Part shown: piece by piece, positions 1-8,512 of the stretch
How the letters are laid out: the number at the start of each line of letters is the position of its first letter
How positions within the stretch are numbered: position 1 is the stretch's first letter
Source: Caballeronia fortuita
GTDB lineage: Bacteria > Pseudomonadota > Gammaproteobacteria > Burkholderiales > Burkholderiaceae
Length of the DNA: 64,000 bases
Direction: 5' to 3'
NCBI RefSeq assembly: GCF_001544835.2
Contig: NZ_FCNX02000008.1
Coordinates: 1-64,000, forward strand
Notes under the pieces: model-generated
Told to the model about the DNA's origin: nothing
Seen by the model: the letters and a program-made list of their open reading frames with translations, nothing else
The model's database searches: none
Made by a program: the position numbers and the translations under genes

Positions 1-550
1 ATTAGCACTGCCCCTGTGCGGGGCGGCAGTCACTTTCTTTGCTGCTGCAAAGAAAGTAACCAAAGAAAGCAGCTTTTCCAGGCCCGCGGTCATACGCACG
101 TTGGGTAGTTCTCTCGTCCACGGTGGCACTCGCCTAAAGAGTGCCCTCATCACAATCACCCGGCTTGGCTCGCGCACGGTCTGACACATCGCGCCGCGTG
201 GCTCGTTGGTTCAGCACCAAATAGCTCCGGCCCGCTGCGCGGCCGACGGGTTGATCGGTGCGTGAGCGCATGCGCTCCGTCGGTTTCCCTCGCATACCCG
301 ACGGCAGCGCGCAGCGCTGTGCCGAAACTGTTTGGTGCTGAACCAGTGCGCTCAAAGTAATGGCAAGTCAGACCGTGCGCGATCCAAGCCGCTTAGGTGT
401 TTGAGGGCACTCTTTAGGCGAGTGCCACCTTGGACGAGAGGACTACCCAAACTGCGTATGACCGCGGGCCTGAAAGAGCTGCTTTCTTTGGTTACTTTCT
501 TTGCAGCAGCAAAGAAAGTGACTGCCGCCCCGCACAGGGGCAGTGCTAAT
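1..550. repeat. Large imperfect inverted repeat with nested hairpins
   Basis: Two arms, 1-221 and 331-550, are imperfect reverse complements separated by a spacer of about 110 bp. The outer tips (ATTAGCACTG at 1-10, CAGTGCTAAT at 541-550) match exactly. Each arm carries its own perfect hairpin with arms ACTTTCTTTGC / GCAAAGAAAGT and a 4-nt loop (32-57 and 494-519). The spacer contains a perfect 14-bp palindrome, GAGCGCATGCGCTC, at 264-277. Short ORFs here are by-products of the repeat. The motif resembles dispersed repeats common in Burkholderiaceae intergenic DNA. The left boundary coincides with the window edge, so the element may extend further. Confidence 0.85.
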
Positions 551-600
551 AGACCGAAAGAAAATCAGGATTCCCCAGAAGCCGAAGCATCGAAAAAGTT

Positions 601-1425
601 TCAACGCCCATGCAAACTAGGATGCGCATCAAACACCGGCCCCTGCACGAAATGCACATCGAACTGCTGCAGCGCATTGAACTGCGCCTCATCGCAGACA
701 TTCGAAAAAATGAGCGGAATCTTCAACCGATGCGCATACGCCACCAGATGCTTCACCACCGAATCCCGCAACGCCTGCGCCGCGTCCATCTTGATGAAAT
801 CGAGCCGCGCCATATCCGACACCGCCATGATCTGCCCGGCATTCGGCAAATTGCCCGCCACCTTGAATCCGTAACGCTGATAGCTCTTGGTGAGATATCC
901 AAGAAACGTCTTGTGCGCCACAGCCGCCGCCGGCAACTCGATCACCACGCGCGACGGGCTCATGCCGAACTCCATCAGCACCGAAGAGAAGTGCAGTCCA
1001 TGGTCGTACTTCACGCTCTTCAGCAGCCGCTCATGCACGCGCAAAAACAATAGCCCCGGCCGATGCGGCCCGAAGAAATTGAACGCATGCAGCGCACGCG
1101 ATAACCGGTCGAGCACGACCAACTCGCGATCGTCCTCCAACTGCCCGAAAGGATCGCGCGGCGCATCGCCCTGGATCAGCGTCAAGGCCTGCATGCCGAG
1201 CTCGTCGCCGAAACGCTCCGCACTCTCCGGCGATGCGCTCAAAGTCTGCGGAAAGCTGTGCGTGCCGACATCGAAGATCGGCTCATACGCGCTCGAAATG
1301 CATAGATCGCGATAGTGCGCGACCGCCTGACCGGCATGCTCGCCCGTGCCGAGCGCGACATGCGCGCCGAGAAACGGATGTTCCGCGGCGCGGGCGACGA
1401 GTTCGGGCAAGGACGGGGCAATCAT
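601..1425 (-). CDS. Degenerate EAL-domain protein
   Basis: A 274-residue protein with an EAL-type fold: a YEPIFDV-like opening, an ELP segment, a DFIKMD strand and a terminal VQGPVFDAP-like region. EAL proteins hydrolyse cyclic di-GMP. Here the signature Glu-Ala-Leu is not recognisable and the usual Asp-Asp-Phe-Gly loop reads NLPNAGQ, so the protein is probably catalytically inactive and may act as a binding or scaffold protein. No membrane segment, GGDEF or sensor domain is present. It is transcribed away from hmgA, and its stop lies just inside the large inverted repeat, which may help end its transcript. Confidence 0.75.
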   Translation of the reverse strand: MIAPSLPELVARAAEHPFLGAHVALGTGEHAGQAVAHYRDLCISSAYEPIFDVGTHSFPQTLSASPESAERFGDELGMQALTLIQGDAPRDPFGQLEDDRELVVLDRLSRALHAFNFFGPHRPGLLFLRVHERLLKSVKYDHGLHFSSVLMEFGMSPSRVVIELPAAAVAHKTFLGYLTKSYQRYGFKVAGNLPNAGQIMAVSDMARLDFIKMDAAQALRDSVVKHLVAYAHRLKIPLIFSNVCDEAQFNALQQFDVHFVQGPVFDAHPSLHGR

Positions 1426-1562
1426 GGATGGCGCATTCGAGTTCGTGAGGCGTGCCGACCGGCAATTTTTTATCGGAATGGTCGATGGTATCAGCGCGCG
1501 TCACCGCGTCCAGCACCAAATTCACATATTGATATGCCCGGCCAGGGCCGTCGATTAAGGGT

Positions 1563-1608
1563 TTACGATGGATTTAACTAATCGTAATTGCTTTTACCAT
1601 GCGTAAAA
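1563..1608 (+). promoter_or_regulatory. Two inverted repeats upstream of hmgA (candidate operators)
   Basis: TTACGAT (1563-1569) and ATCGTAA (1581-1587) are perfect inverted arms around an 11-nt spacer, giving the T-N11-A geometry typical of LysR-family sites. Directly after it, TTTTAC (1592-1597) and GTAAAA (1603-1608) form a second palindrome with a 5-nt centre. Both lie 70-115 nt before the hmgA start in an AT-rich patch between divergent genes. They are probably binding sites for the regulator of homogentisate catabolism, which is not encoded next door. Confidence 0.5.
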
Positions 1609-1677
1609 CGCAGCGACGATGCGCCGAGTGCGACGTCGCCGCCTGAACCGCCGTACTTTTCGTCGAGGATTTCGACC

Positions 1678-3015
1678 ATGCCCACGTTCGAGACGCACAC
1701 GGACGCCAACGCGCATTACCAGTCGGGCTTTGCCAACGACTTCGCCACCGAGGCGCTGCCGGGCGCGCTGCCCATCGGCCGCAACTCGCCGCAGCGCGCG
1801 GCTTACGGCCTTTATGCCGAGCAGCTTTCCGGCACGGCGTTCACCGCGCCGCGCGCGCACAATCGGCGCTCGTGGCTTTATCGCATCCGGCCCGCCGCCG
1901 TGCACCAGCCATTCACGCGCATTCCCGCCGACATGCTGCGCGCGAAGCTCGTCGCCAATTTCGCCGACGTGCCGCCGACGCCGCCCAACCAATTGCGCTG
2001 GGATCCGCTGCCGATGCCCGCCGCGCCGACCGATTTCATCGACGGCTGGGTGACGATGGCCGGCAACGGCGCGGCGGAATCGATGTCCGGCTGTGCGATT
2101 CATCTCTACGCCGCGAATCGTTCGATGCAGGACCGCTTCTTCTACGACAGCGACGGCGAATTGCTCATCGTGCCGCAGCAAGGGCGGCTTGCGATCTTCA
2201 CCGAACTCGGCAAGCTGGATGTGGAACCGTACGAGATCGCGGTGATTCCGCGCGGCGTGCGCTTTTCCGTGGCGCTGCCCGATGGCGAGGCGCGCGGCTA
2301 TATCTGCGAGAACTTCGGCGCGCTGCTGCAGTTGCCCGACCTGGGTCCGATCGGCTCGAACGGTCTCGCCAATCCGCGCGACTTCCTCACGCCGCACGCG
2401 GCATACGAAGAGCGCGAAGGCAGGTTCGAACTCGTCACGAAGATGAACGGCGTGCTGTGGCGCGCGGATATCGATCATTCCCCGCTCGATGTCGTCGCGT
2501 GGCACGGCAATTACGCGCCGTACAAGTACGACTTGCGCCACTTCAACACCATCGGCTCGATCAGCTACGACCATCCCGATCCGTCGATCTTCCTCGTGCT
2601 GCAATCGCCCTCCGACACGCCGGGCGTCGATACCATCGACTTCGTGATCTTCCCGCCGCGCTGGCTCGCGGCCGAGGATACGTTCCGGCCGCCGTGGTTC
2701 CATCGCAATGTCGCGAGCGAGTTCATGGGACTCGTGCATGGCGTGTACGACGCGAAGGCCGAAGGCTTCGTGCCGGGCGGCGCGAGCCTGCACAACTGCA
2801 TGTCGGGGCATGGGCCGGATGCGGGCACGTTCGAGAAGGCATCGCAGTCCGATACGTCGAAGCCCGCCAAGGTCGATGCCACGATGGCCTTCATGTTCGA
2901 AACGCGCACGCTCATCAAGCCGACGCAGTTCGCGCTCGAAACCGCGCAATTGCAGGCGAATTATTACGAGTGCTGGCAAGGCCTCGCGAAACACTTCAAC
3001 CCGGAGCAACGATGA
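1678..3015 (+). CDS. hmgA: Homogentisate 1,2-dioxygenase
   Basis: A 445-residue cytoplasmic non-haem Fe(II) enzyme that opens the ring of homogentisate to maleylacetoacetate in tyrosine and phenylalanine degradation. The iron ligands can be placed by spacing with the family: His342, Glu348 and His378, in [10 protein letters not shown] and SGHGPD. The ATG at 1678 is chosen because GAGGA lies 8 nt upstream and the protein then starts MPTFETHTD. An upstream in-frame TTG at 1588 would add a 30-residue tail unlike the family and would run through the operator palindromes. The stop overlaps the fahA start (ATGA), so the two genes are co-translated. Confidence 0.97.
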   Translation: MPTFETHTDANAHYQSGFANDFATEALPGALPIGRNSPQRAAYGLYAEQLSGTAFTAPRAHNRRSWLYRIRPAAVHQPFTRIPADMLRAKLVANFADVPPTPPNQLRWDPLPMPAAPTDFIDGWVTMAGNGAAESMSGCAIHLYAANRSMQDRFFYDSDGELLIVPQQGRLAIFTELGKLDVEPYEIAVIPRGVRFSVALPDGEARGYICENFGALLQLPDLGPIGSNGLANPRDFLTPHAAYEEREGRFELVTKMNGVLWRADIDHSPLDVVAWHGNYAPYKYDLRHFNTIGSISYDHPDPSIFLVLQSPSDTPGVDTIDFVIFPPRWLAAEDTFRPPWFHRNVASEFMGLVHGVYDAKAEGFVPGGASLHNCMSGHGPDAGTFEKASQSDTSKPAKVDATMAFMFETRTLIKPTQFALETAQLQANYYECWQGLAKHFNPEQR

Positions 3016-4298
3016 ACGACGCGCTGAAGGCCACGCTCGCGCCCACCCTCAAAAGCTGGATCGAATCTGCGAACGATCCCGCGAACGACTTCCCGATCCA
3101 GAACCTGCCGTTCGGCGTCTTCAGCGACGCGGTGAGCCCGCTGCCGCGCGCGGGCGTCGCGATCGGCGACTGGATCGTCGATCTCGCCGTGCTCGAAGAC
3201 GCGCGTCTGATCGATGCGCGCGGCACGTTCCACGCATCGCGCCTGAACGACTTCATCGCGCTCGGACGCGAGAAGTGGCGCGACGTGCGCATTGCGTTGT
3301 CCGCGCTGCTCGCGCAAGGCAACGCGGCGCTGCGCGACGACGAAATCTTGCGCCGGCGCGCGCTCGTGCCGCGCGCCGGCGCGACGATGCATCTGCCGGT
3401 CGAGATTCCGGGCTACACGGATTTTTATTCGTCGAAGGAACACGCGACGAACGTCGGCTCGATGTTCCGCGATCCGAAGAACGCGCTCCTGCCGAACTGG
3501 TCGGAGCTGCCGGTCGGGTACAACGGGCGCGCGTCGTCGGTGGTCGTGAGCGGCACGCCGGTGCGCCGCCCGAACGGCCAGATCAAGCTGCCGAACGAAG
3601 AGCGGCCGATCTTCAGCGCGTGCCGCAAGCTGGATATCGAACTGGAGACGGGCTTCATCATCGGACGCGGCAATGCGCTCGGCGAGCCGATCCCGTGCGA
3701 GGACGCGGAGGCGCATATCTTCGGCATGGTGCTGCTCAACGACTGGAGCGCGCGCGACATTCAGCAATGGGAGTACGTGCCGCTCGGCCCGTTCAACTCG
3801 AAAGGTTTTGCGACGACGATCTCGCCGTGGATCGTCACGCTCGATGCGCTCGAACCGTTTCGCACCGCGACGCCCGCACAGGAGCCCGCGCCGCTCGCGT
3901 ATCTGCGACACGAAGGCGATCACGCGTTCGACATCGAACTGGAAGTCGTGCTGCGTCCGGAAGGCGCGCGTACGCCGACGACCCTTTCGCGGACCAACTT
4001 CAGGCTGATGTACTGGTCGATGGCGCAGCAGCTTGCGCATCACACGGTCGGCGGCTGCAATACGCGCGTGGGCGATCTGATGGGCTCGGGCACGATAAGC
4101 GGACCGACGCCGGATTCGTGCGGCAGTCTGCTCGAAAGCACGTGGAACGGGCAGCGGCCCGTGAAGCTGGAAGAGGGCGGCGAGCGCGTATTCCTGCAGG
4201 ACGGCGACGAGGTTACGTTGCGCGGATGGTGTCAGGGCGAGGGGTATCGCGTGGGGTTCGGGGCGTGTGTGGGGGAGATTTTGCCGGCGCGGGGTTGA
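3012..4298 (+). CDS. fahA: Fumarylacetoacetase
   Basis: A 428-residue hydrolase that cleaves fumarylacetoacetate to fumarate and acetoacetate, the last step of the homogentisate pathway. The N-terminal SH3-like domain is followed by the FAH fold, with the active-site stretch [13 protein letters not shown] and metal-binding acidic residues in LETGFIIG and [17 protein letters not shown]. It overlaps hmgA by 4 bp. No maleylacetoacetate isomerase gene lies beside it, so that step must be encoded elsewhere. The 3' end stops 3 bp before the stop of the convergent MFS gene, with no obvious terminator between them. Confidence 0.97.
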   Translation: MNDALKATLAPTLKSWIESANDPANDFPIQNLPFGVFSDAVSPLPRAGVAIGDWIVDLAVLEDARLIDARGTFHASRLNDFIALGREKWRDVRIALSALLAQGNAALRDDEILRRRALVPRAGATMHLPVEIPGYTDFYSSKEHATNVGSMFRDPKNALLPNWSELPVGYNGRASSVVVSGTPVRRPNGQIKLPNEERPIFSACRKLDIELETGFIIGRGNALGEPIPCEDAEAHIFGMVLLNDWSARDIQQWEYVPLGPFNSKGFATTISPWIVTLDALEPFRTATPAQEPAPLAYLRHEGDHAFDIELEVVLRPEGARTPTTLSRTNFRLMYWSMAQQLAHHTVGGCNTRVGDLMGSGTISGPTPDSCGSLLESTWNGQRPVKLEEGGERVFLQDGDEVTLRGWCQGEGYRVGFGACVGEILPARG

Positions 4299-4301
4299 GC
4301 T

Positions 4302-5444
4302 TCACGCGGCCCGTCGCTCCCACCCAACCGCCACCAAAAACGCACAAGCCGCCACCGTCAGCACGCCGATCAACGCGTCCGCGCCGATGCGCTGCATCAT
4401 CGTGCCCGCGACGATCGGACCGCCGAAGCTCGCCACGCTCCACGATGCACCGACGATCGCCGTCGCCGATACCAGCGACGGTCCGCGAAAGCGCTCGCCG
4501 CACGCAACGATCGACAGCGTGTAGACGCTGCCCGCCGCCGCGCCGGTCACGAAGAGCAGCGGCCAGCATATCCACGGATACGCGACCGCCCACGGCAGAA
4601 GCGGCAACAGCAGCGCCACGACGACACCCGCGCCCGCATGCACCTTCGCGCGACCGACGCGATCGGCGAGCCAGCCGATCGGAAACTGCATCGTCGTGTC
4701 GCCGAGCAGAATCGCCGATGCGAACAGCACGCCCGTATCCGCGCCGATGCCGTGCGACATCGCGAAAAGCGGCATCAACGAGAGCGCGAGCGTGTCGAAG
4801 AGCGCGAAGAAGCCCGTGCCGATCACGAGCGCCGGCATGCGCGGCAGCACCGCGCGCCAGTCGCCGTGTTCGCCTTCGTCGGCGGCGAGCGCGTGCGGCG
4901 CGCCGCGTATCGACGCGAGCGCGGGCAGCGCCAGCAGGAAGATCGCGCCGCACAGGGCGAAGCGCATCGACGGCAAACCGCCGATCGCGTTGACGAGCAC
5001 GGGACCCGTCATCTGAAATAGCGTGAAGTTGGTTGCGTAGATCGCGACGACGCGACCGCGCGTGGAGTCGTCGGCGAGTTGCGTGACCCACGCCTCGCCG
5101 ATCGTGAAGAGCAGCATCAGCGCCGCGCCGCACAGGAAACGCAGCACGGCCCAGAGCCACAGATCGGCGCTGAACTGCATCGCGATGGTCGAAAGCGCCG
5201 CGACGATCACCGTGCCGACGATCGTCGCACGCGCGCCGCACCGCGCGGCGATGCGGCTCGCCACCGGCGCGACGACGAGGCCGCCCGCTGCCTGCATCGC
5301 CGTCATCATGCCGACGATGCCCGTGCCGTAACCCGCCTGCGTCAGCGCGAGGGCGGTGAGCGGCAGCGTCGCGCCGAGTCCCAGTCCGACGACCGCGACG
5401 CTCAGAATCAGCGCGAGAAAATCACGTGAAAGGACTGCCTTCAT
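4302..5444 (-). CDS. MFS transporter (YcaD-like)
   Basis: A 380-residue membrane protein with about twelve hydrophobic segments and the MFS loop signature between TM2 and TM3 (ASRIAARCGAR). A second copy, GWLADRVGRAK, lies between TM8 and TM9. The sequence style matches the YcaD/UMF group of major facilitator exporters of unknown substrate. It begins 22 bp after the stop of another MFS gene on the same strand, so the two are probably co-transcribed. The substrate cannot be told from sequence, and its location beside hmgA-fahA is convergent, so a link to homogentisate is not implied. Confidence 0.85.
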   Translation of the reverse strand: MKAVLSRDFLALILSVAVVGLGLGATLPLTALALTQAGYGTGIVGMMTAMQAAGGLVVAPVASRIAARCGARATIVGTVIVAALSTIAMQFSADLWLWAVLRFLCGAALMLLFTIGEAWVTQLADDSTRGRVVAIYATNFTLFQMTGPVLVNAIGGLPSMRFALCGAIFLLALPALASIRGAPHALAADEGEHGDWRAVLPRMPALVIGTGFFALFDTLALSLMPLFAMSHGIGADTGVLFASAILLGDTTMQFPIGWLADRVGRAKVHAGAGVVVALLLPLLPWAVAYPWICWPLLFVTGAAAGSVYTLSIVACGERFRGPSLVSATAIVGASWSVASFGGPIVAGTMMQRIGADALIGVLTVAACAFLVAVGWERRAA

Positions 5445-5466
5445 CCAACGTACCGGACGCCGGCAA

Positions 5467-6639
5467 TCAGGCAGCCTGGCCGATGGCGAGACGGCGCGCG
5501 CGCTTGTCGATCGTCGCCGACAGCAGCGTCAAGCCGAACGCGCTCGCCGCCATCAGAATGCCGACCCACGGCAGCGACGTGAGCGGCGCGCCCGCGCTTA
5601 TCACGCAGCCGCCGAGCCAGGCGCCCGTTGCATTGCCGAGATTGAACGCGCCCTGATTCAACGTCGATGCGAGATTCGGCGCATCGCTCGCGCGATTCAC
5701 GATCAGGATTTGCAGCGGCGGCACGATCGCGAACGCGAGCACGCCCCACAGGAAGATCGTGATCATCGCCGTGACGGGTTCGTGCATCGTGGCGGCGAAG
5801 ATCGCCAGGATGACGACGATCGCGAGCAGGAACGACAGCAGCGAGCGCAGCAGCTTCCAGTCCGCGAGCTTGCCGCCGAGCGTGCTGCCGACCGTGAGCC
5901 CGAGACCGAACAGCAGCAGCACGTAGGTCACGGCATGCGGCGAAAAGCCCGTCACGTCTTCGAGGATCGGCGTGATATACGTGAAGACCGAGAACAGACT
6001 CGCCGACGCGAGCACGCTGATGCCGAGCACCATCAGCACTTGCGGGTTCTTGAGCACGTCGAATTCGCGCAGGATGCTCGTCTCGCGCATCTCGATGTGC
6101 TTCGGCAGGCACACGGCGAGCGCGCCCGCCGCCGCGACGCCGATCAGCGTGACGACCCAGAACGTCGAGCGCCAGCCGGCGGCCTGGCCGAGCGCGGTGC
6201 CGAGCGGCACGCCGAGCACGTTGGCGAGCGTGAGGCCGGTGAACATCAGCGCAATGGCTTGCGCGCGGCGATTCGGCGCGACGAGATCCGCGGCGACCAC
6301 CGAGCCGATGCCGAAGAACGCGCCGTGGCAGAACGCGGTGACGATGCGCGCGCCCATCAGCACCCAGTAGTTCGGCGCGAGCGCGCACAGCATGTTGCCG
6401 ACGATGAACACGCCGATCAGCCCCATCAACGCCTTCTTGCGCGGCATCTTCGCAGTGACGATGGCGAGAATCGGCGCGCCGACGGTCACGCCGAGCGCAT
6501 AGCCGGAGACGAGCATGCCCGCCGCAGGAATGGTGACCGCGAGATCGCGCGCGACGTTGGGCAACAGGCCCATGATGACGAATTCGGTCGTGCCGATGCC
6601 GAACGCGGCAACGGCGAGAGCGAAGAGAGGCAAAGGCAT
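5467..6639 (-). CDS. MFS transporter, DHA1 family (AraJ/YdhP-like)
   Basis: A 390-residue twelve-helix transporter. The opening AAFGIGTTEFVIMGLLP followed by NVARDL is characteristic of the AraJ/YdhP branch of drug:H+ antiporter-1 exporters of sugars, nucleosides or drugs. The ATG at 6639 is chosen because the protein then starts directly with TM1; the reading frame stays open upstream to 6990, but the extra residues are arginine-rich and not membrane-like. Likely first gene of a two-transporter unit with the MFS gene downstream. Specificity is unknown. Confidence 0.85.
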   Translation of the reverse strand: MPLPLFALAVAAFGIGTTEFVIMGLLPNVARDLAVTIPAAGMLVSGYALGVTVGAPILAIVTAKMPRKKALMGLIGVFIVGNMLCALAPNYWVLMGARIVTAFCHGAFFGIGSVVAADLVAPNRRAQAIALMFTGLTLANVLGVPLGTALGQAAGWRSTFWVVTLIGVAAAGALAVCLPKHIEMRETSILREFDVLKNPQVLMVLGISVLASASLFSVFTYITPILEDVTGFSPHAVTYVLLLFGLGLTVGSTLGGKLADWKLLRSLLSFLLAIVVILAIFAATMHEPVTAMITIFLWGVLAFAIVPPLQILIVNRASDAPNLASTLNQGAFNLGNATGAWLGGCVISAGAPLTSLPWVGILMAASAFGLTLLSATIDKRARRLAIGQAA

Positions 6640-6953
6640 GGCGGGAGCGGACGGAGTGTCACGTCTGGGCGCATCGTCGGATTGAGCGATGCAGGCGCCG
6701 AGGCGGAGTTGAAGGCTCGAATTGTACCGAAAGGTCATATTCGATGCTGGTATAAACCCTGATGCGGCCGGGTCCGGATTGCGCAAACGATCGGACGGAT
6801 ATTCTTGTGCATGCTGCCGTGGCGCACGAGTATTGCAAACGCGCCGCAGCGATGCGTCAGATGTTTCCGGTAACAGGCGCACGGCCACGCATTCCTTGCG
6901 CGTCGAACGCGTCGCGCGGTGTTGGAAAAACGCAGCAACTTTTTGATCGAAAT
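6640..6953. other. Divergent intergenic region
   Basis: About 310 bp separate the minus-strand MFS gene from the plus-strand exported protein. The stretch is less GC-rich than its surroundings and must hold both promoters. I see no convincing consensus promoter, RNA gene or repeat in it. Confidence 0.5.
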
Positions 6954-7397
6954 ATGTCACTGACAAAATCAATCGTTCGCGCGGCGGCATTCGGCGCGCT
7001 GTTTATCGCGACGCACGTTTTCGCGCAGAGCGACGCCGCCGGCCCCATCGCCACGAAAGCGGGCGCGCTGCGTTTTCTGCGCGACGAATCCGGCATGGCC
7101 GCGCTCATCGACACGCAAGTGTTCGACCGCTTCGACGCTAAACGCATCATGCATTTCGATGAAACGTCCGCCGCGGGCGATGCGATCACGCGCATGCTGG
7201 TGCGGACCGACACCGGCCCGATCCTCTACGACTTCCGCCGCAATCCGCCGCTCGTGCAGCGCGCCGGTCAGCGCATGACGGTCAAGCGCGTGTTCTGGCA
7301 GGGCGAGGAAGTGGTGATGCAGTCGAATCTCGGCTGGTACGGCTTGCAGCGCGGCAGGCTCACGAAGCTGCAATCGTCGACGACGATCTATCACTGA
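6954..7397 (+). CDS. Exported hypothetical protein
   Basis: A 147-residue protein with a clear Sec signal peptide (basic MSLTKSIVR, hydrophobic core, then THVFAQS with cleavage after Ala about residue 25). The mature part is soluble and rich in charged residues, ending in RLTKLQSSTTIYH. No family is recognised. The ATG at 6954 is chosen because it puts the signal peptide at the N-terminus; no strong Shine-Dalgarno is visible. Its last 38 bp overlap the 3' end of pdeM on the other strand. Confidence 0.65.
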   Translation: MSLTKSIVRAAAFGALFIATHVFAQSDAAGPIATKAGALRFLRDESGMAALIDTQVFDRFDAKRIMHFDETSAAGDAITRMLVRTDTGPILYDFRRNPPLVQRAGQRMTVKRVFWQGEEVVMQSNLGWYGLQRGRLTKLQSSTTIYH

Positions 7398-8049
7398 GCG
7401 GGAACACGCGCTCGCCCGCGATCACGTAGAGCGCTTCGCCGCGCGCGCCCGCGTTCACTTCGAAACCGCCCGTGAACGCGCCGAACGCCGGTAGCACGCC
7501 CGCGCGCGCGCCGAAGCGAAAGCACTGCAGACGCACGCTGTCGAGGCGCGTCGCGAGCCGATACACCGGATGCTCATGCCCCGCGAGCGCGTAAGCGCCA
7601 TCGACCGTCTGTGGATGATGGCAAAGCGCCCACGGCCCGAGCGCGTACGGCTCCTTGACGACATCGACGCCGAAGAGGGCTGGCAGCGCGCCTGCGTGCT
7701 TGTCGTGATTGCCTTCGACGAGCACGAGCGCCAGTTCGCGATGCCGCGCGCGCCATGCGGCGAGGGCATCGAGCGTTTCATCGGCGTGGGATTCGCGTGC
7801 GTGCAGCAAGTCGCCGAGAAACACGATCGATTCCGGCCGATGCGCCGCGACGAGCGCATCGAGCCGCGCGAGCGTCTCGCCGGTCGTGCCGACGGGCACC
7901 GGAATGCCGCGCGCGCGAAACACGGCGTCCTTGCCGAAATGCGCATCGGCGATGAAAAGGCTCTTCGCGTGCGGATCGAACGCCGCGCGTTCCGCCGACA
8001 ACACGAGCGCGTGGCCGTTCACATCGATGGTCAGGGCTTCTATTGGCAT
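7360..8049 (-). CDS. pdeM: Ligase-associated DNA damage response metallophosphoesterase PdeM
   Basis: A 229-residue calcineurin-like phosphoesterase. Metal-binding motifs are visible in order: D35-A-H37 (ADAHFGKD), FLGDLLHAR, GNHDKH and GHEHPVY. In many proteobacteria this enzyme is the fourth member of a cluster with an exonuclease, an ATP-dependent ligase and an Lhr-type helicase. The other three are here, upstream on the same strand, but an insertion of about 670 bp now separates pdeM from them. The first ten codons are duplicated next to the helicase stop (8688-8718), showing where pdeM originally began. Expression may now depend on a promoter inside the insertion. Confidence 0.9.
   Translation of the reverse strand: MPIEALTIDVNGHALVLSAERAAFDPHAKSLFIADAHFGKDAVFRARGIPVPVGTTGETLARLDALVAAHRPESIVFLGDLLHARESHADETLDALAAWRARHRELALVLVEGNHDKHAGALPALFGVDVVKEPYALGPWALCHHPQTVDGAYALAGHEHPVYRLATRLDSVRLQCFRFGARAGVLPAFGAFTGGFEVNAGARGEALYVIAGERVFPLSDRSSSTIAAS
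8019..8040. repeat. 22-bp direct repeat, copy 1 (inside pdeM)
   Basis: Identical to 8688-8709. This copy encodes residues of the pdeM N-terminus (EALTIDV). Together the copies bound a 647-bp segment that interrupts the repair operon. This is the signature of an insertion with target duplication or of site-specific integration. Confidence 0.9.
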
Positions 8050-8150
8050 TGAGGCTTACCGTCGGTACCCATGAAATCAGGCTGTTCTGCAAGATCCGAG
8101 CCGCGCAAACCATCCTTCCCGCATCACCCGATATGTACGTTCGTTCATCG

Positions 8151-8276
8151 TCATTTTCGAAGCTGCGTCAACAGCGCAAGCGCCAGGAGGCATTTGCTCA
8201 CGTCGAATTTACAGACAAGCATCACGACGAGTCTGCTCCGTACTGTTGTCCACTGAGTTTCCATTTTGAATTTCAA
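8151..8276 (-). CDS. Candidate small membrane peptide / toxin-like mini-ORF
   Basis: A 41-codon ORF starting TTG at 8276, six nt after a full consensus Shine-Dalgarno AAGGAGG (8289-8283), one of the strongest ribosome sites in the window. An in-frame ATG at 8264 is too far from that site. The peptide begins MKFKMETQW and has hydrophobic runs LVVMLVC and CLLALALL flanked by basic residues. Its early codons include AAA, ACA-ACA, GTA and AGA, which are rare in such a GC-rich genome. The spacer-like sequence of the upstream mini-CRISPR matches the DNA immediately before the Shine-Dalgarno. It may be a toxin peptide or, as in CreT, a tRNA-sequestering mini-ORF. No homologue is recognised. Confidence 0.4.
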   Translation of the reverse strand: MKFKMETQWTTVRSRLVVMLVCKFDVSKCLLALALLTQLRK

Positions 8277-8475
8277 TCTGCGCCTCCTTATCCAAGACAT
8301 CGAGAACGTTGAGAACGATGTCTGCGCAGCATAACTTCGCAGACCCAATCAGAGCGAGATGGGTTGCAAATTTCGGAAAGATCGCATTGCCAACATCTGC
8401 CAAAGCGCATCGAATCGCTACATAAAGCGGGCGCGCCGCAGTGAACGGCAAGGACAGCGTGGCTTTTGTCAGCAA
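8209..8475 (-). CDS. Weak hypothetical ORF in the inserted segment
   Basis: An 88-codon ORF with a TTG start and no visible Shine-Dalgarno, beginning directly after the terminator at 8481-8512. Composition is mixed, with several cysteines and no recognised domain. It overlaps the better-supported 41-codon ORF in another frame and contains the spacer-matching site. It may be a small gene or a chance reading frame in leader DNA; I lean to the latter. Confidence 0.2.
   Translation of the reverse strand: MLTKATLSLPFTAARPLYVAIRCALADVGNAIFPKFATHLALIGSAKLCCADIVLNVLDVLDKEAQIEIQNGNSVDNSTEQTRRDACL
8290..8307 (-). promoter_or_regulatory. Protospacer-like site matching the mini-CRISPR spacer
   Basis: Read on the minus strand from 8307, this site matches the first 18 nt of the spacer at 8540-8570 at 15 positions: nine perfect (GTTCTCGAT), three mismatches, then six perfect (TTGGAT). 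The trinucleotide just 5' of it is AAC, one base from the classical type I-E PAM AAG. The site ends at the base before the AAGGAGG of the 41-codon ORF. A crRNA-guided Cascade bound here would block transcription into that ORF. Confidence 0.5.
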
Positions 8476-8480
8476 TGAAA

Positions 8481-8512
8481 TGAAAAAAGGAGCTCACAAA
8501 CGGAGCTCCTTT
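8481..8512 (-). terminator. Rho-independent terminator in the inserted segment
   Basis: Perfect 10-bp stem AAAGGAGCTC / GAGCTCCTTT with a 7-nt loop, followed on the minus strand by a run of six T. It ends minus-strand transcripts directly after the second degenerate CRISPR repeat. It would also cut read-through from the repair operon before pdeM. Confidence 0.85.

Noticed and set aside
134-874. Small ORFs in and beside the large inverted repeat
   Set aside because: They follow the repeat symmetry and run into the EAL gene antisense; no Shine-Dalgarno and no protein-like composition.
1588-1677. Longer N-terminus for HmgA
   Set aside because: The 30 extra residues are unlike the family, start from TTG inside the operator region, and the internal ATG has a good Shine-Dalgarno.
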